From: Sphingomonas sp. ATCC 31555
GTDB lineage: Bacteria > Pseudomonadota > Alphaproteobacteria > Sphingomonadales > Sphingomonadaceae
Reading direction: 5' to 3'
DNA length: 50,375 nucleotides
NCBI RefSeq assembly: GCF_000282895.1
Contig: NZ_ALBQ01000020.1
Coordinates: forward strand, 1 to 50,375
Shown: positions 24,605 to 36,012 of the stretch, in pieces
Layout of the letters: every line of letters starts with the position of its first letter
Numbering within the stretch: position 1 is the stretch's first letter
Notes under the pieces: model-generated
Told to the model about the DNA's origin: nothing
Databases searched by the model: none
Seen by the model: only the letters and a program-made list of their open reading frames with translations
Program-made: the position numbers and the translations under genes

Positions 24605-25395
24605 AGCGGACCCATCTTCCTCTCAATGGCATGCGCGTGCTCGATGCTGCCGCGCGCCATCTCTCCTTCACCCGCGCGGCGGACGAGCTGGCGGTGACCC
24701 CGGCTGCCGTCGGCCAGCAGATCCGCGCGCTGGAGGATACGCTGGGCGTGGTGCTGTTCCGCCGCACCACCAAGGGCCTGGAACTGACGCCCGAGGCGCA
24801 GAGCGGGCTGGCGGCGCTGCGCAACGGATTCCTGCAGTTCGAGGAAGCGGTGCGCGCGATGCAGGCGGGGCAATCCTCCAAGTCGCTGACCATCGCCGCG
24901 CCGCGCGACCTGACCGCCAAGTGGCTGATGCCGCGTCTGTCCGACATTGCCCGCGCCGATCCCGACCTGCGCTTCGTGCTGGTGCCCGCCGACGATGCGC
25001 TCGATTTCACCGAAGCCAATCTCGACCTGGCGATCCGCTGGGGCGAGGGCCCGGGGGAGCATGAAGGCGAGGCGCTGGAAAGCGACGGCATGATCACCGT
25101 CGAGCGGCCCGGTGGCGGCGGCATCGACGTGCGGATCTCCTGGCCCGGCTGCATGGCCGAGGATGCCGGATCGCTGGTGCGCGTCGCAGATGCGGGGCTC
25201 GCGATCGACGCGGCGGCGCAGGGGCTGGGCCGGGCGACCGTGCCCGAGCTGCTCGCCCGCGCCGATATGGAGGCGGGCCGCGTGGGCGTGGTCGGCGAGC
25301 CCAAGGCGTCGCGACTCGGCTATTGGCTGGTCGCCCCGCTGCCGCAATGGCGACAGAAGAAGGTTCAGACGCTGGTCGAGGCGCTGGGGGGCTAA
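24601..25395 (+). CDS. short LysR-family regulator, GcvA-like
   Basis: The N-terminal helix-turn-helix is intact (LNGMRVLDAAARHLSFTRAA DELAVTPAAVGQQIRALEDT) and matches the GcvA subgroup. The effector-binding domain starts normally (SLTIAAPRDLTAKWLMPRLS, LDLAIRWGEGPGE). It is shorter than usual: the protein has 264 residues instead of about 300, and the part after LAIRWGEG is condensed. Either the effector domain has lost a subdomain or it is a divergent type. The GTG start overlaps apaG, so it is coupled to metZ-apaG. It converges with the ABC ATPase gene, sharing four bases. Confidence 0.85.
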   Translation: MKRTHLPLNGMRVLDAAARHLSFTRAADELAVTPAAVGQQIRALEDTLGVVLFRRTTKGLELTPEAQSGLAALRNGFLQFEEAVRAMQAGQSSKSLTIAAPRDLTAKWLMPRLSDIARADPDLRFVLVPADDALDFTEANLDLAIRWGEGPGEHEGEALESDGMITVERPGGGGIDVRISWPGCMAEDAGSLVRVADAGLAIDAAAQGLGRATVPELLARADMEAGRVGVVGEPKASRLGYWLVAPLPQWRQKKVQTLVEALGG

Positions 25396-26174
25396 ACGCT
25401 TCTGGTGCGGCCGATCGGCACCGGCAGCAGCCGGCCCTGGTCGTCGCCGATCACCATCACCTCGACGCCGAAGGCATCGCGCAGCGGCTGGTGGGCGAGG
25501 GCGGTCTCGGCCGGGCCGAAGGCGATGGTTCTGCCCTCGCGCAGCAGCAGCACATCATCGGCGGCGCGGGCCGCCTGGACAAGATCGTGCAGCACGATCA
25601 CCACCCCCATGCCGCCGGCCGCAAGCGCGCGCAGGCGATCGAGCAGATCGAGCTGGTGGACGGGGTCGAGGCTGGCGAGCGGCTCGTCGGCGAGCAGCCA
25701 CTGCGGCTGCCCCGCCAGCACGCGCGCCAACAGCACGCGGGCGCGCTCGCCGCCCGAAAGCTGCGTGACGAGTCGATCGGCGAGGGGAGCGATGGCGGTG
25801 GCGTCGATCGCAGCATCGATGGCGGCGCGATCTTCGGTCGACAGCCCGGCGAACGGCGCGCGATGCGGCAGGCGGCCGAGCGCGACGAGATCGGCCACGC
25901 GAACATCCCAGTGCACCGTCGCTTCCTGCGGCAGATAGCCGATGCGGCGGGCGCGTTCGCGCGGGTCGAGCCGGCCGAGCAGCTTGCCGCCGAGCTTGAC
26001 CTGGCCGGCATCGGGATCGAGCAGCCCGGCAAGCGTGCGCACCAGCGTGGATTTGCCCGAACCGTTCGGGCCGAGGATCGCGGTGACCTTGCCCGGTCGC
26101 AGCACCGCGTCCAGCCCCTGCAGCACCCGGCGCTTGCCGAGGCTGACGGCGAGATCGGAGACGCTCAATTCCAT
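25392..26174 (-). CDS. btuD: ABC transporter ATP-binding protein, cobalamin uptake
   Basis: The 260-residue ATPase has Walker A GPNGSGKS (residues 35-42), the Q-loop LPQEA, the signature LSGGERA (139-145), Walker B WLLADEP (159-165) and the switch His in VVIVLHDLVQAA. Sequence type is the iron/B12 (FecE/BtuD) subfamily. It is the last gene of a riboswitch-controlled operon, and it overlaps the permease stop region by 10 bases. Cobalamin, rather than heme or siderophore, is inferred from the operon's riboswitch. Confidence 0.9.
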   Translation of the reverse strand: MELSVSDLAVSLGKRRVLQGLDAVLRPGKVTAILGPNGSGKSTLVRTLAGLLDPDAGQVKLGGKLLGRLDPRERARRIGYLPQEATVHWDVRVADLVALGRLPHRAPFAGLSTEDRAAIDAAIDATAIAPLADRLVTQLSGGERARVLLARVLAGQPQWLLADEPLASLDPVHQLDLLDRLRALAAGGMGVVIVLHDLVQAARAADDVLLLREGRTIAFGPAETALAHQPLRDAFGVEVMVIGDDQGRLLPVPIGRTRSV

Positions 26175-27136
26175 GTCGACCGCCGGAGCTTGAGGAGCAG
26201 CGCGAAGAAGAACGGGGTGCCGAGCAGCGCCATCGCCACCCCCAGGCGGATCTCGCCGGGGCCGGGGGCGAGGCGGACCAGGCTGTCCGCCGCAAGTACC
26301 AGGGCGGCACCGCCGAGCGCGCTGGGCAGGAGCAGCGCGGAAGGGCGGGCACCGGTGACCGGGCGGAGCAGGTGCGGCACGATCAGGCCGACAAAGCCGA
26401 CGACGCCGGTCACCGCCACGCTGGCCCCGACGGCCAGGCCGGTGCCGAGCACGACGAGCAGCTGCGTACGCTCCAGCCGCAACCCCATCGATCGCGCCGC
26501 CGCCTCACCCAGAGTCAGCGCATCGAGCGCGCGGCCGGTGAACAGCAGCAGCGCGCAGCCGACCAGGATGAAGGGCAGAGCAAGCTGCACTTCGGCGTAG
26601 CTGCGGTCGGTGAGCGCGCCCATGATCCAGTCGAGAATCTCGGCGGTGGCATAGGGGTTGGGCGCGATCGAGATCAGGAAGCTGGTAAGCGCGGCGCCAA
26701 GGCTGGCCAGCACAGTGCCCGCGAGGATGAAGGCCACCGCGCTTTCCGCGCGCCAGGCGAGGCCGGCGAGCAGCAGCATCGATCCGCAGGCGGCCGCCAT
26801 CGCGCAGCCGAACAGCATCAGCGGCGCGGTGCTGCCCAGCAGCACGATTGCGCCGACCGCTCCCAGCGCGGCGCTGGAAGAGACGCCGACCACGGCGGGA
26901 TCGGCAAGCGGGTTGCGCAGGAACCCCTGCAGCACCGCGCCGGACAGGCCCAGCGCCGCGCCGATGGCAAGGCCCAGGATCGCGCGGGGCAGGCGCAGCT
27001 CGGCGATGATCCACCAGCGCGGATCGGAGCTGAACCAGGCGGCCGGCGGCACCCAGAACTTGCCCGCCATCAGCGAGCCGGCGAACAGCAGGGCGACAAG
27101 CAGGGCCAGGCCGGCATGGAGAACGACTCGGTTCAA
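26165..27136 (-). CDS. btuC: FecCD-family permease, cobalamin uptake
   Basis: This 323-residue membrane protein has about ten helices and FecCD signatures: RLPRAILGLAIGAALGLSGA, LQGFLRNPLADPAVVGVSSS, and the ATPase-coupling region VTGVVGFVGLIVPHLLR. A TTG start with GGAG six bases upstream is proposed; it overlaps the stop of the binding-protein gene as TTGA. No ATG is available near the expected N-terminus (NRVVLHAGLALLVALLFAGS), and much longer upstream frames run antisense through the binding-protein gene. It forms the membrane channel with the ATPase downstream. Confidence 0.88.
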   Translation of the reverse strand: MNRVVLHAGLALLVALLFAGSLMAGKFWVPPAAWFSSDPRWWIIAELRLPRAILGLAIGAALGLSGAVLQGFLRNPLADPAVVGVSSSAALGAVGAIVLLGSTAPLMLFGCAMAAACGSMLLLAGLAWRAESAVAFILAGTVLASLGAALTSFLISIAPNPYATAEILDWIMGALTDRSYAEVQLALPFILVGCALLLFTGRALDALTLGEAAARSMGLRLERTQLLVVLGTGLAVGASVAVTGVVGFVGLIVPHLLRPVTGARPSALLLPSALGGAALVLAADSLVRLAPGPGEIRLGVAMALLGTPFFFALLLKLRRSTWN

Positions 27137-27960
27137 GGAACACTCCGGCGGATGGCGGCGAGGCGAGTCATCGCGGCGGGAATAACGGGGCCGCCGCAAT
27201 TGACCAGATGGCGCGGGAAGCGCGCTTGAAGCACGGACAGGCCGGTTTCGGCAATGACGCGCTTGCGCAGCGCTGCGGCGCGCGAGTCGCTGTCGTGCCC
27301 GGCGCCATCGGGTGCGAGCATCACGCGCGGCGGATCCGCGATCACCCGCTCCATCGGCAGCTGGCCGGTATGGACCAGCCCGTAACGCGCCGCCTGGTTG
27401 GTGAAGCCCGTGCGGACCATCATGTCGTCGAGCAGCGTCTGGCTGCCGTTGACGAGGTTGCCGCCGATCCACAGCAGCGCGGGAGCGCCGGCACCGTGCC
27501 AGCGGGTGGCGGCGACGGCGGCATCGATCCGGGCGTTCATTGCAGCGCCCTTGGCCGATGCACCCACGGCGGCGGCGAGTTCGGTCACCTGGGCCTTGCT
27601 CGCCTCGATCGACGACGGGATGTCGAGGTAGAGCGTCCTCAGCCCGGCGCGGGCGAAGGCTTCGCGCGTGGAAGGCGGGGTGAAGCTGCTGGCGATCACC
27701 AGATCGGGCTTCATCCCGATCACTTCCTCCGCCGTGCCGCTGGTGCCGCGAAAGCGGCGGGCGAGGTCGAGCGGAATGGAGGTGGATTCCGCCGCTTGCG
27801 AATAATGGCTGATCGCGGCGATGCGCGCGGGTGGCACCAGCTCCATCAGGGCTGCATCGGCGCAGGGATTCATCGAAACGATGCCGCCGCCGCCGGTGGA
27901 CGGCGGCGCCGCGCAGCCCGCGGCCATCAGGCAGGCGAGCAGCGCGGCGCCGCGGATCAC
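27133..27960 (-). CDS. btuF: cobalamin-binding lipoprotein of ABC transporter
   Basis: The product (275 residues) starts with GTG and a lipoprotein signal, IRGAALLACLMAAGC, lipidated at Cys16. The body is a type III binding protein: SMNPCADAALMELVPPARIA, GTSGTAEEVIGMKPDLVIAS, and a long backbone helix region with TRTGF-like motifs (DDMMVRTGFTNQAARYGL). It would hand cobalamin from the outer-membrane receptor to the permease. The GTG overlaps the receptor stop (GTGA), and the stop overlaps the permease TTG. Confidence 0.88.
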   Translation of the reverse strand: MIRGAALLACLMAAGCAAPPSTGGGGIVSMNPCADAALMELVPPARIAAISHYSQAAESTSIPLDLARRFRGTSGTAEEVIGMKPDLVIASSFTPPSTREAFARAGLRTLYLDIPSSIEASKAQVTELAAAVGASAKGAAMNARIDAAVAATRWHGAGAPALLWIGGNLVNGSQTLLDDMMVRTGFTNQAARYGLVHTGQLPMERVIADPPRVMLAPDGAGHDSDSRAAALRKRVIAETGLSVLQARFPRHLVNCGGPVIPAAMTRLAAIRRSVP

Positions 27961-29807
27961 TGGAACCGCACCCGGATGCCGCCGTACGCCGCACGGCCAT
28001 AGCTGCTGTAGCCGGCGATCTGCTGATAGCGTGCGTCGCCGATGTTATCGACGCGGCCATAGACCGACAGCAGGCGGTTGAGCGGCATTTCCGCCCGCAC
28101 GCCGGCCAGCGCGAAGCCGTCGATGCGGGTGGCGTTGCCGGCATCGTTGAAGCTGTCGCCCACCATCGTCACCGTGCCGCCGACCGAGAGGCCGAAGGGC
28201 AGGCGATAATCGGCAGAGACGCTGCCGCTGTCGCGCGGGCGCCGAGGCAGGTCGCGGCCGAGGCTGCCCGCGCTGCGGTTCTCGGCATAGACATGGGTGA
28301 AGTTGGCGCGCACCGTCATCGCCTCGACCGGTCGGAGCACGGCTTCGAGCTCGATGCCCTCTGCACGCGTCTTGTTGAGATTGAAGTAGCTGGACGTGGC
28401 GAAGTTATAGTCAATCTGGTTGTCCGCGTCGCGGTGGAACCAGGTGGCGCCCAGCGCGAGCTTGCCGCCCGCGAGCATCTGGCGCACGCCCGCCTCGTAG
28501 CTCTGCGCGGTTTCGGGTTGCAGGTCCGCAAAGCCATAGGCGCTGTAGAGCTGGTAGAGCGTCGGCGCCTTGAAGCCTTCGCCATAGCTGGCGTGGAGCA
28601 GCGTATCGGCAGTGGCGCGCACCGCGAGATCGGCGTTCCAGGTCCAGTGATTGCCGAAGCGGCTGTGATCGTCGTTGCGGACGCCCGCCGTCACCGTCAC
28701 CGGCGCGATCGGCGTGACGATCGCCTGACCATAGACGCTGGTGATGCCGGCCGAATAGCGGCCGGTGCTGCCAAAGCCTTCGTCATAGCGGATCCGGCTC
28801 TGCTCATGCTCGGCGCCGAACACGATGCGGAGCTGCTGCGCGATCCGCGCATCGCCCTGATAGAGATAGCGTTCGGCGCGGCCGCGATAGCGATAGGCGA
28901 TGCTGTCATCGGCATTGTGGCCGTCGCGATCGATATCGGAGAAGGTGAAGCCGATCCGGCTGCGCAGCGCGCCGCCAAAGGCTTCGTGGCGCAGGCCGGC
29001 ATAGCCATAGACTTCCTGGGTCTTGGCATATTCGCCCGTGTCGCCGAACGCGAAGCTGGGCGGCGCATAGCCGTCGAGATCGACCTTGCCGTCGGCATAA
29101 TAGCCGCGCAGATCGATCGCCAGGCCTTGGGCGAGGTTCACCGTGACGTTGCCGGTGGCGCCGAACTGGCGATAGCCGTCCGCTTCCGTGCCGCTGGCCG
29201 CCGCCGAGATGCCGTCGGTGGTGAGATACCCGGCGGAGAGCCCCGCGGTGATCCGATCGTTGCCGCCGGCAATCGCGGCGTTGCCGTTGAACGTGCCGAA
29301 CGATCCACCCTCGGCATTGCCGCGGACCTTCAGGCCCTGGCTGCCCTGCAGCGTGGTGACGTTGACCACGCCGCCGATCGCCTGGCTGCCCCAGATCACC
29401 GAATTGGGCCCGCGCAACACCTCGACCCGTTCGATCGAGCCGGAGAGCAGGCTGGCGAAGTTGAACGCACCGCCGGTGGAAGAAGGATCGTTCACGCGCA
29501 CGCCGTCGATCAGCACCAGTGTCTGGTCGCTCTGCGCGCCGCGGATCGAGAGCGCGGTCGCAGTGCCGAGACCGCCGTTGCGCACGGCGGTGATGCCGGC
29601 GGTGGTGGCGAGCAGATCGGAGAGCGCGACGGTCTGGCGCTGCTCGATCTCGGTGCGGTCGATCACCGTCACGGAACGGCCGACTTCGTCCGCCGGCTGG
29701 GCGACGCCGCTGGCGACGACGATGATCTTTTCGTCCTCGCGCTGAGCATGGGCAGCCATCGGTGCGAGCGCGGCGGTGGCAGCAAGGGAAAGTCGCAGGA
29801 ATCGCAT
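27957..29807 (-). CDS. btuB: TonB-dependent outer membrane receptor, BtuB-like
   Basis: The 616-residue protein has a signal peptide (MRFLRLSLAATAALAPMAAHA), a TonB-box-like KIIVVAS just after it, and a plug domain (LSDLLATTAGITAVRNGGLG, LVLIDGVRVNDPS, IERVEVLRGPNSVIWGSQAI). A 22-strand-type barrel ends in GGIRVRFQ. The length is that of BtuB receptors (about 600), shorter than most siderophore receptors. The cobalamin riboswitch directly upstream makes vitamin B12 the likely ligand. The frame extends ten codons upstream, but the signal peptide sets the start. Confidence 0.93.
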   Translation of the reverse strand: MRFLRLSLAATAALAPMAAHAQREDEKIIVVASGVAQPADEVGRSVTVIDRTEIEQRQTVALSDLLATTAGITAVRNGGLGTATALSIRGAQSDQTLVLIDGVRVNDPSSTGGAFNFASLLSGSIERVEVLRGPNSVIWGSQAIGGVVNVTTLQGSQGLKVRGNAEGGSFGTFNGNAAIAGGNDRITAGLSAGYLTTDGISAAASGTEADGYRQFGATGNVTVNLAQGLAIDLRGYYADGKVDLDGYAPPSFAFGDTGEYAKTQEVYGYAGLRHEAFGGALRSRIGFTFSDIDRDGHNADDSIAYRYRGRAERYLYQGDARIAQQLRIVFGAEHEQSRIRYDEGFGSTGRYSAGITSVYGQAIVTPIAPVTVTAGVRNDDHSRFGNHWTWNADLAVRATADTLLHASYGEGFKAPTLYQLYSAYGFADLQPETAQSYEAGVRQMLAGGKLALGATWFHRDADNQIDYNFATSSYFNLNKTRAEGIELEAVLRPVEAMTVRANFTHVYAENRSAGSLGRDLPRRPRDSGSVSADYRLPFGLSVGGTVTMVGDSFNDAGNATRIDGFALAGVRAEMPLNRLLSVYGRVDNIGDARYQQIAGYSSYGRAAYGGIRVRFQ

Positions 29808-29904
29808 CTGGTACAGACACCCGAAAACGCGGGCCAACCGGGCCCGGCATGGTTTGGTGTCGCTCGCGCGGGGATTTCAGCCCCGATCACCCGGTGCACC
29901 CCGC

Positions 29905-30090
29905 CCGCGTGAAGGAATCGACGGCAACGGGCAGGTCTCCTGGCTTCCGGGTCGTCGCTGGCGTGCCGCCTTCCCGAAGCCGGCGGCTCCAGTGGCAGAG
30001 AGTGGCACGCCGGCTCGCCGGCTACAGTTGCGGGGGCAGCCTCGGACTATGGACCGAGTTCCCTTTTCATCCTCCCGTGGGAGGACACCC
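29905..30090 (-). ncRNA. cobalamin riboswitch
   Basis: On the minus strand the order of conserved elements is a 5' hairpin (GGTGTCCTCCCACGGGAGGA), AAAAGGGAAC, then GAGGCTGCCCCCGCAACTGT, GCCACTGG, a GGGAAGG segment, and the B12 box AGCCAGGAGACCTGCC (29945-29930). This is the complete cobalamin (AdoCbl) core, about 100 bases upstream of the receptor gene. It should shut off the uptake operon when B12 is plentiful. No classical T-run terminator follows, so control may act on translation. Confidence 0.93.
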
Positions 30091-30215
30091 ATTGCGGCGG
30101 CGGCTTTAGCGCCAAGGCGCGGCGGCGGGCAAGCCCCGGCGGCCGGCAATGCCTTGAGAGCTCTTAACCTGGCATAGTTTCGCAATTGAAATCAGGTAGA
30201 TGGATTCGAGGTTTC
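30091..30215. other. intergenic region between divergent units
   Basis: About 125 bases separate the riboswitch start from the EcfG promoter of the DUF4142 gene. It should hold the promoter of the B12 operon (minus strand), but no -35/-10 pair stands out by eye. Confidence 0.4.
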
Positions 30216-30240
30216 GGAACAGCACGGTGCAAGGCGCGTT
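30216..30240 (+). promoter_or_regulatory. EcfG-type general stress promoter
   Basis: GGAAC (30216-30220), 16 bases, then CGTT (30237-30240), a full match to the EcfG consensus, 28 bases before the DUF4142 start codon. Confidence 0.65.
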
Positions 30241-30268
30241 CAGTCGTGCCAGGAACGAGGAGTATCCA

Positions 30269-30877
30269 ATGATGAAGAAGCACCTGCTGATCCTGGGTCT
30301 TGCACCCGTGCTCGCGCTGGGCGCCTGTGGCGGCAACACCGAGAATACGGCGATGGACAATGGCGCCGTGGTCACCAACTTGCCCGCCGACGAGGGCATG
30401 GGCGACAATATGGGCGCGATGAACGGGATGGGGGACAACGCGATGGCGGCCGCCCCGATGACCGGGCAGGATTTCGCCAACACGGTCGCCGCCAGCGACG
30501 CCTATGAGATCGCCGCCGGCCGGCTGGCGCAGACCAAGGCGACCAGCGACGACCTGAAGGATTTCGGCAAGGACATGGTGGAGGAACACACCAAGTCGAC
30601 GGGCAAGCTGAAGACCGCGGCCGGCACCGCCAGCCCGGCCATCACCCCTGCTGCGGCGATGACCGCCGAGCAGCAGGCCAATCTGCAGGCGTTGCAGACG
30701 GCGACGGGCACGGCGTTCGACACCGAATACAAGGCACAGCAGGTGGCCGCACATGAAAAGGCGCTTGCTGCCGTGCGCGCCTATGCCGCCAGCGGCGACG
30801 TGCCGGCGCTGCGCGAGTTCGCCAGCGATGCCGAAGACATGATCTCCAAGCATCACGACCGCATCCGCGGCATGTGA
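30269..30877 (+). CDS. DUF4142 lipoprotein
   Basis: The 202-residue product has a lipoprotein signal with lipobox ALGAC (MMKKHLLILGLAPVLALGAC), then a Met/Asn/Gly-rich linker (MGDNMGAMNGMGDNAMAAAP). The DUF4142 helical bundle follows: FANTVAASDAYEIAAGRLAQ, LKDFGKDMVEEHTKST, and the C-terminal EFASDAEDMISKHHDRIRGM. The bundle has a ferritin-like look with His/Glu residues in the expected helices, but metal binding is not established. A GAGGAG site precedes the ATG. The EcfG promoter upstream implies a role in stress survival of the envelope. Confidence 0.88.
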   Translation: MMKKHLLILGLAPVLALGACGGNTENTAMDNGAVVTNLPADEGMGDNMGAMNGMGDNAMAAAPMTGQDFANTVAASDAYEIAAGRLAQTKATSDDLKDFGKDMVEEHTKSTGKLKTAAGTASPAITPAAAMTAEQQANLQALQTATGTAFDTEYKAQQVAAHEKALAAVRAYAASGDVPALREFASDAEDMISKHHDRIRGM

Positions 30878-30898
30878 GTGCCGGCGGGGAAGGCGGGT

Positions 30899-31348
30899 TC
30901 AGCCCGTCTCCCCGCCCACTGCCTGAAGCAGCACCGGGGCCGGCGCCGCGGCGGCCGCATTGGCGCCGCCCATATGCTTCAGCCGGCCGTCGATATGGCC
31001 GCCCTGTTCCACCGTCAGCGTTTCGTATTCGACATCGCCGGTGATTCGGGCGGTTCGTTCGATGGTGAGCTGGCGCACGCAGACCGATCCTTCGACCAGC
31101 CCGGCCAGCCGCGCGTCTTCGGCTTCCACCCGCCCGAAAATCTGACTTTCGGCGCCCTGAACCAGGCTGCCGCAGCGCACATCGCCCTCGATCCGGCCGT
31201 CGACATGCAGATCGGACGTCGCGGCGATGTTGCCGGCGACGACGATATCCGCGCCCAGTACCGAGAACTGGCCGCGCCGGGCATGCCCCTGCGCCTGGGC
31301 GCTGCCCGAGGCGGGACGCTCGTCGCGATTGCGGTTGCCGTTGAACAT
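30899..31348 (-). CDS. bactofilin (polymer-forming cytoskeletal protein)
   Basis: Bactofilins self-assemble into filaments at the membrane and organise cell-wall or stalk machinery. The 149-residue protein has a short flexible N-terminus, then the beta-helix repeats with regular Gly/Val spacing: SVLGADIVVAGNIAATSDLH, VDGRIEGDVRCGSLVQGAES, RVEAEDARLAGLVEGSVCVR, RITGDVEYETLTVEQGGHID. It ends in an Ala-rich tail. GGGGAG precedes the ATG. The frame is open upstream antisense to rpsL, but the start at MFNGNRNRDE fits the family. Confidence 0.9.
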   Translation of the reverse strand: MFNGNRNRDERPASGSAQAQGHARRGQFSVLGADIVVAGNIAATSDLHVDGRIEGDVRCGSLVQGAESQIFGRVEAEDARLAGLVEGSVCVRQLTIERTARITGDVEYETLTVEQGGHIDGRLKHMGGANAAAAAPAPVLLQAVGGETG

Positions 31349-31452
31349 GTCTGCTCCCCATGCGGTGGTTGCCGAATCCCTGGTCCGCGGGCTAGCACAG
31401 CCGCGTTGCGGTGGCAGCCCCGGGAAGCTGCGAGCCCGCGCGGGCGCAGCGG

Positions 31453-31481
31453 TTGACCGCGAGGGCGCGCATCGATATAGG
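31453..31481 (+). promoter_or_regulatory. probable str operon promoter
   Basis: TTGACC (31453-31458), a 17-base spacer and TATAGG (31476-31481) form a good housekeeping promoter. Transcription would start near 31488, leaving a leader of about 150 bases before rpsL. Confidence 0.6.
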
Positions 31482-31532
31482 CCGCCCGGTTCCGCGTGGG
31501 GCGATTCCCCTTGTGGCGCAAAGAGCTGAACG

Positions 31533-31608
31533 TTGCTGGAGACGCAATCGCCCGGGGGGCTGAGGCCGCCGGGGCTTTTTCGTATTCTGTCCAACAGGGC
31601 TCCAGCAA
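31533..31608 (+). promoter_or_regulatory. structured rpsL leader with internal terminator
   Basis: A GC-rich hairpin (31550-31575, GCCC...GGGGC arms) is followed by TTTTT (31576-31580), so it looks like an intrinsic terminator inside the leader. It is enclosed by a long-range perfect 9-bp pair, TTGCTGGAG (31533-31541) with CTCCAGCAA (31600-31608). The arrangement suggests attenuation control of the str operon. Confidence 0.5.
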
Positions 31609-31636
31609 AGTAACCATCTGAAAGGTGAAGGGCTTC

Positions 31637-32008
31637 ATGCCGACGATTAACCAGCTGGTCCGCAAGGGCCGCGAACCGCAGAAGGCCAAGAGCAAGGTCC
31701 CTGCGATGGAACAGAACCCGCAGAAGCGCGGCGTTTGCACCCGCGTGTACACGACGACCCCGAAGAAGCCGAACTCGGCGCTTCGCAAGGTGGCCAAGGT
31801 CCGTCTGACCAACAGCCGCGAAGTCATCAGCTACATCCCGGGTGAAGGCCACAACCTGCAGGAGCACTCGGTGGTGCTCATCCGCGGCGGCCGTGTGCGC
31901 GATCTTCCCGGCGTCCGCTACCACGTCCTTCGCGGCGTGCTCGATACGCAGGGCGTCAAGGATCGCAAGCAGAGCCGTTCGAAGTACGGCGCGAAGCGTC
32001 CGAAGTAA
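31637..32008 (+). CDS. rpsL: 30S ribosomal protein S12
   Basis: S12 lines the decoding centre of the small subunit. The 123-residue protein aligns over its whole length with E. coli S12 ([50 protein letters not shown]). Lys43 is kept, but position 88 is Arg (codon CGC, 31898-31900; GRVRDLPG) where E. coli has Lys. Lys-to-Arg here is a known streptomycin-resistance change in other bacteria. The start MPTINQ is four codons inside a longer frame. It is the first gene of the str operon. Confidence 0.98.
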   Translation: MPTINQLVRKGREPQKAKSKVPAMEQNPQKRGVCTRVYTTTPKKPNSALRKVAKVRLTNSREVISYIPGEGHNLQEHSVVLIRGGRVRDLPGVRYHVLRGVLDTQGVKDRKQSRSKYGAKRPK

Positions 32009-32070
32009 TCAGGCCATAGTAAGCCCCGAACAGGTTTCGGAACGGCTGAAGATCATAAGGAAAAGTTGAG

Positions 32071-32541
32071 ATGGCACGTCGTCGTCGTCCCGAGAAGCGG
32101 GAAATCCTGCCCGACCCGAAGTTCGGGGATGTGGTTCTTTCGAAGTTCATGAATTCGGTGATGCTGGACGGCAAGAAGTCCGTCGCCGAAGCGATCGTGT
32201 ACGGTGCGCTCGAAACCGTCGAGACCCGCGCCAAGCGCGAGCCGCTCGGCGTGTTCCATGACGCGCTGAACAACATCAAGCCCGGCATCGAAGTCCGCAG
32301 CCGCCGCGTCGGCGGTGCGACCTACCAGGTCCCCGTCGAAGTGCGCCCCGAGCGCGCCCAGGCGCTGGCGATCCGCTGGCTGATCGCATCGGCTCGCAAC
32401 CGCAGCGAGCACACCATGGCCGCCCGTCTTTCGGGCGAGCTGATGGATGCGGCGAACAACCGCGGCAACGCGGTGAAGAAGCGCGAGGACACGCACCGCA
32501 TGGCGGAAGCGAACCGCGCCTTCAGCCACTACCGCTGGTAA
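32071..32541 (+). CDS. rpsG: 30S ribosomal protein S7
   Basis: S7 is a primary binder of the 3' domain of 16S rRNA. The 156-residue protein starts [20 protein letters not shown] and has [40 protein letters not shown] and the C-terminal NRAFSHYRW, all typical. Length matches the family. AAGGAAAAG precedes the ATG. In E. coli S7 represses its own operon, and a structured gap follows here before fusA. Confidence 0.98.
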   Translation: MARRRRPEKREILPDPKFGDVVLSKFMNSVMLDGKKSVAEAIVYGALETVETRAKREPLGVFHDALNNIKPGIEVRSRRVGGATYQVPVEVRPERAQALAIRWLIASARNRSEHTMAARLSGELMDAANNRGNAVKKREDTHRMAEANRAFSHYRW

Positions 32542-32556
32542 ATTTCTTACCTACAT

Positions 32557-32591
32557 ATTGGGGAGCTGGACGGTCCGGCTCCCCAAATTTT
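32557..32591 (+). terminator. terminator-like hairpin between rpsG and fusA
   Basis: TTGGGGAGC (32558-32566) pairs with GCTCCCCAA (32578-32586), with a further GGA/TCC pair inside, followed by ATTTT. It has the shape of an intrinsic terminator but lies between two genes that must both be made, so partial readthrough or attenuation is likely. Confidence 0.6.
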
Positions 32592-32607
32592 CAAGGAAAC
32601 CACGATC

Positions 32608-34704
<2,097 letters not shown>

Positions 34705-34784
34705 TCGGAAAACAGCCGCTATGGGGCCGCGTTCTCGCGAGTCCCCTGGCGGCACGGGAAATTGAATCAGAAGGTAGGAAGACA

Positions 34785-35978
<1,194 letters not shown>

Positions 35979-36012
35979 GCACTTCGCCGGCGCATGCCGG
36001 CAGGTGAAAGAA

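Noticed and set aside
26165..28144. A 659-residue permease reading with a very distant start
   Set aside because: The first half is antisense or out of frame to the binding-protein and receptor genes; the permease proper starts at the TTG at 27136.
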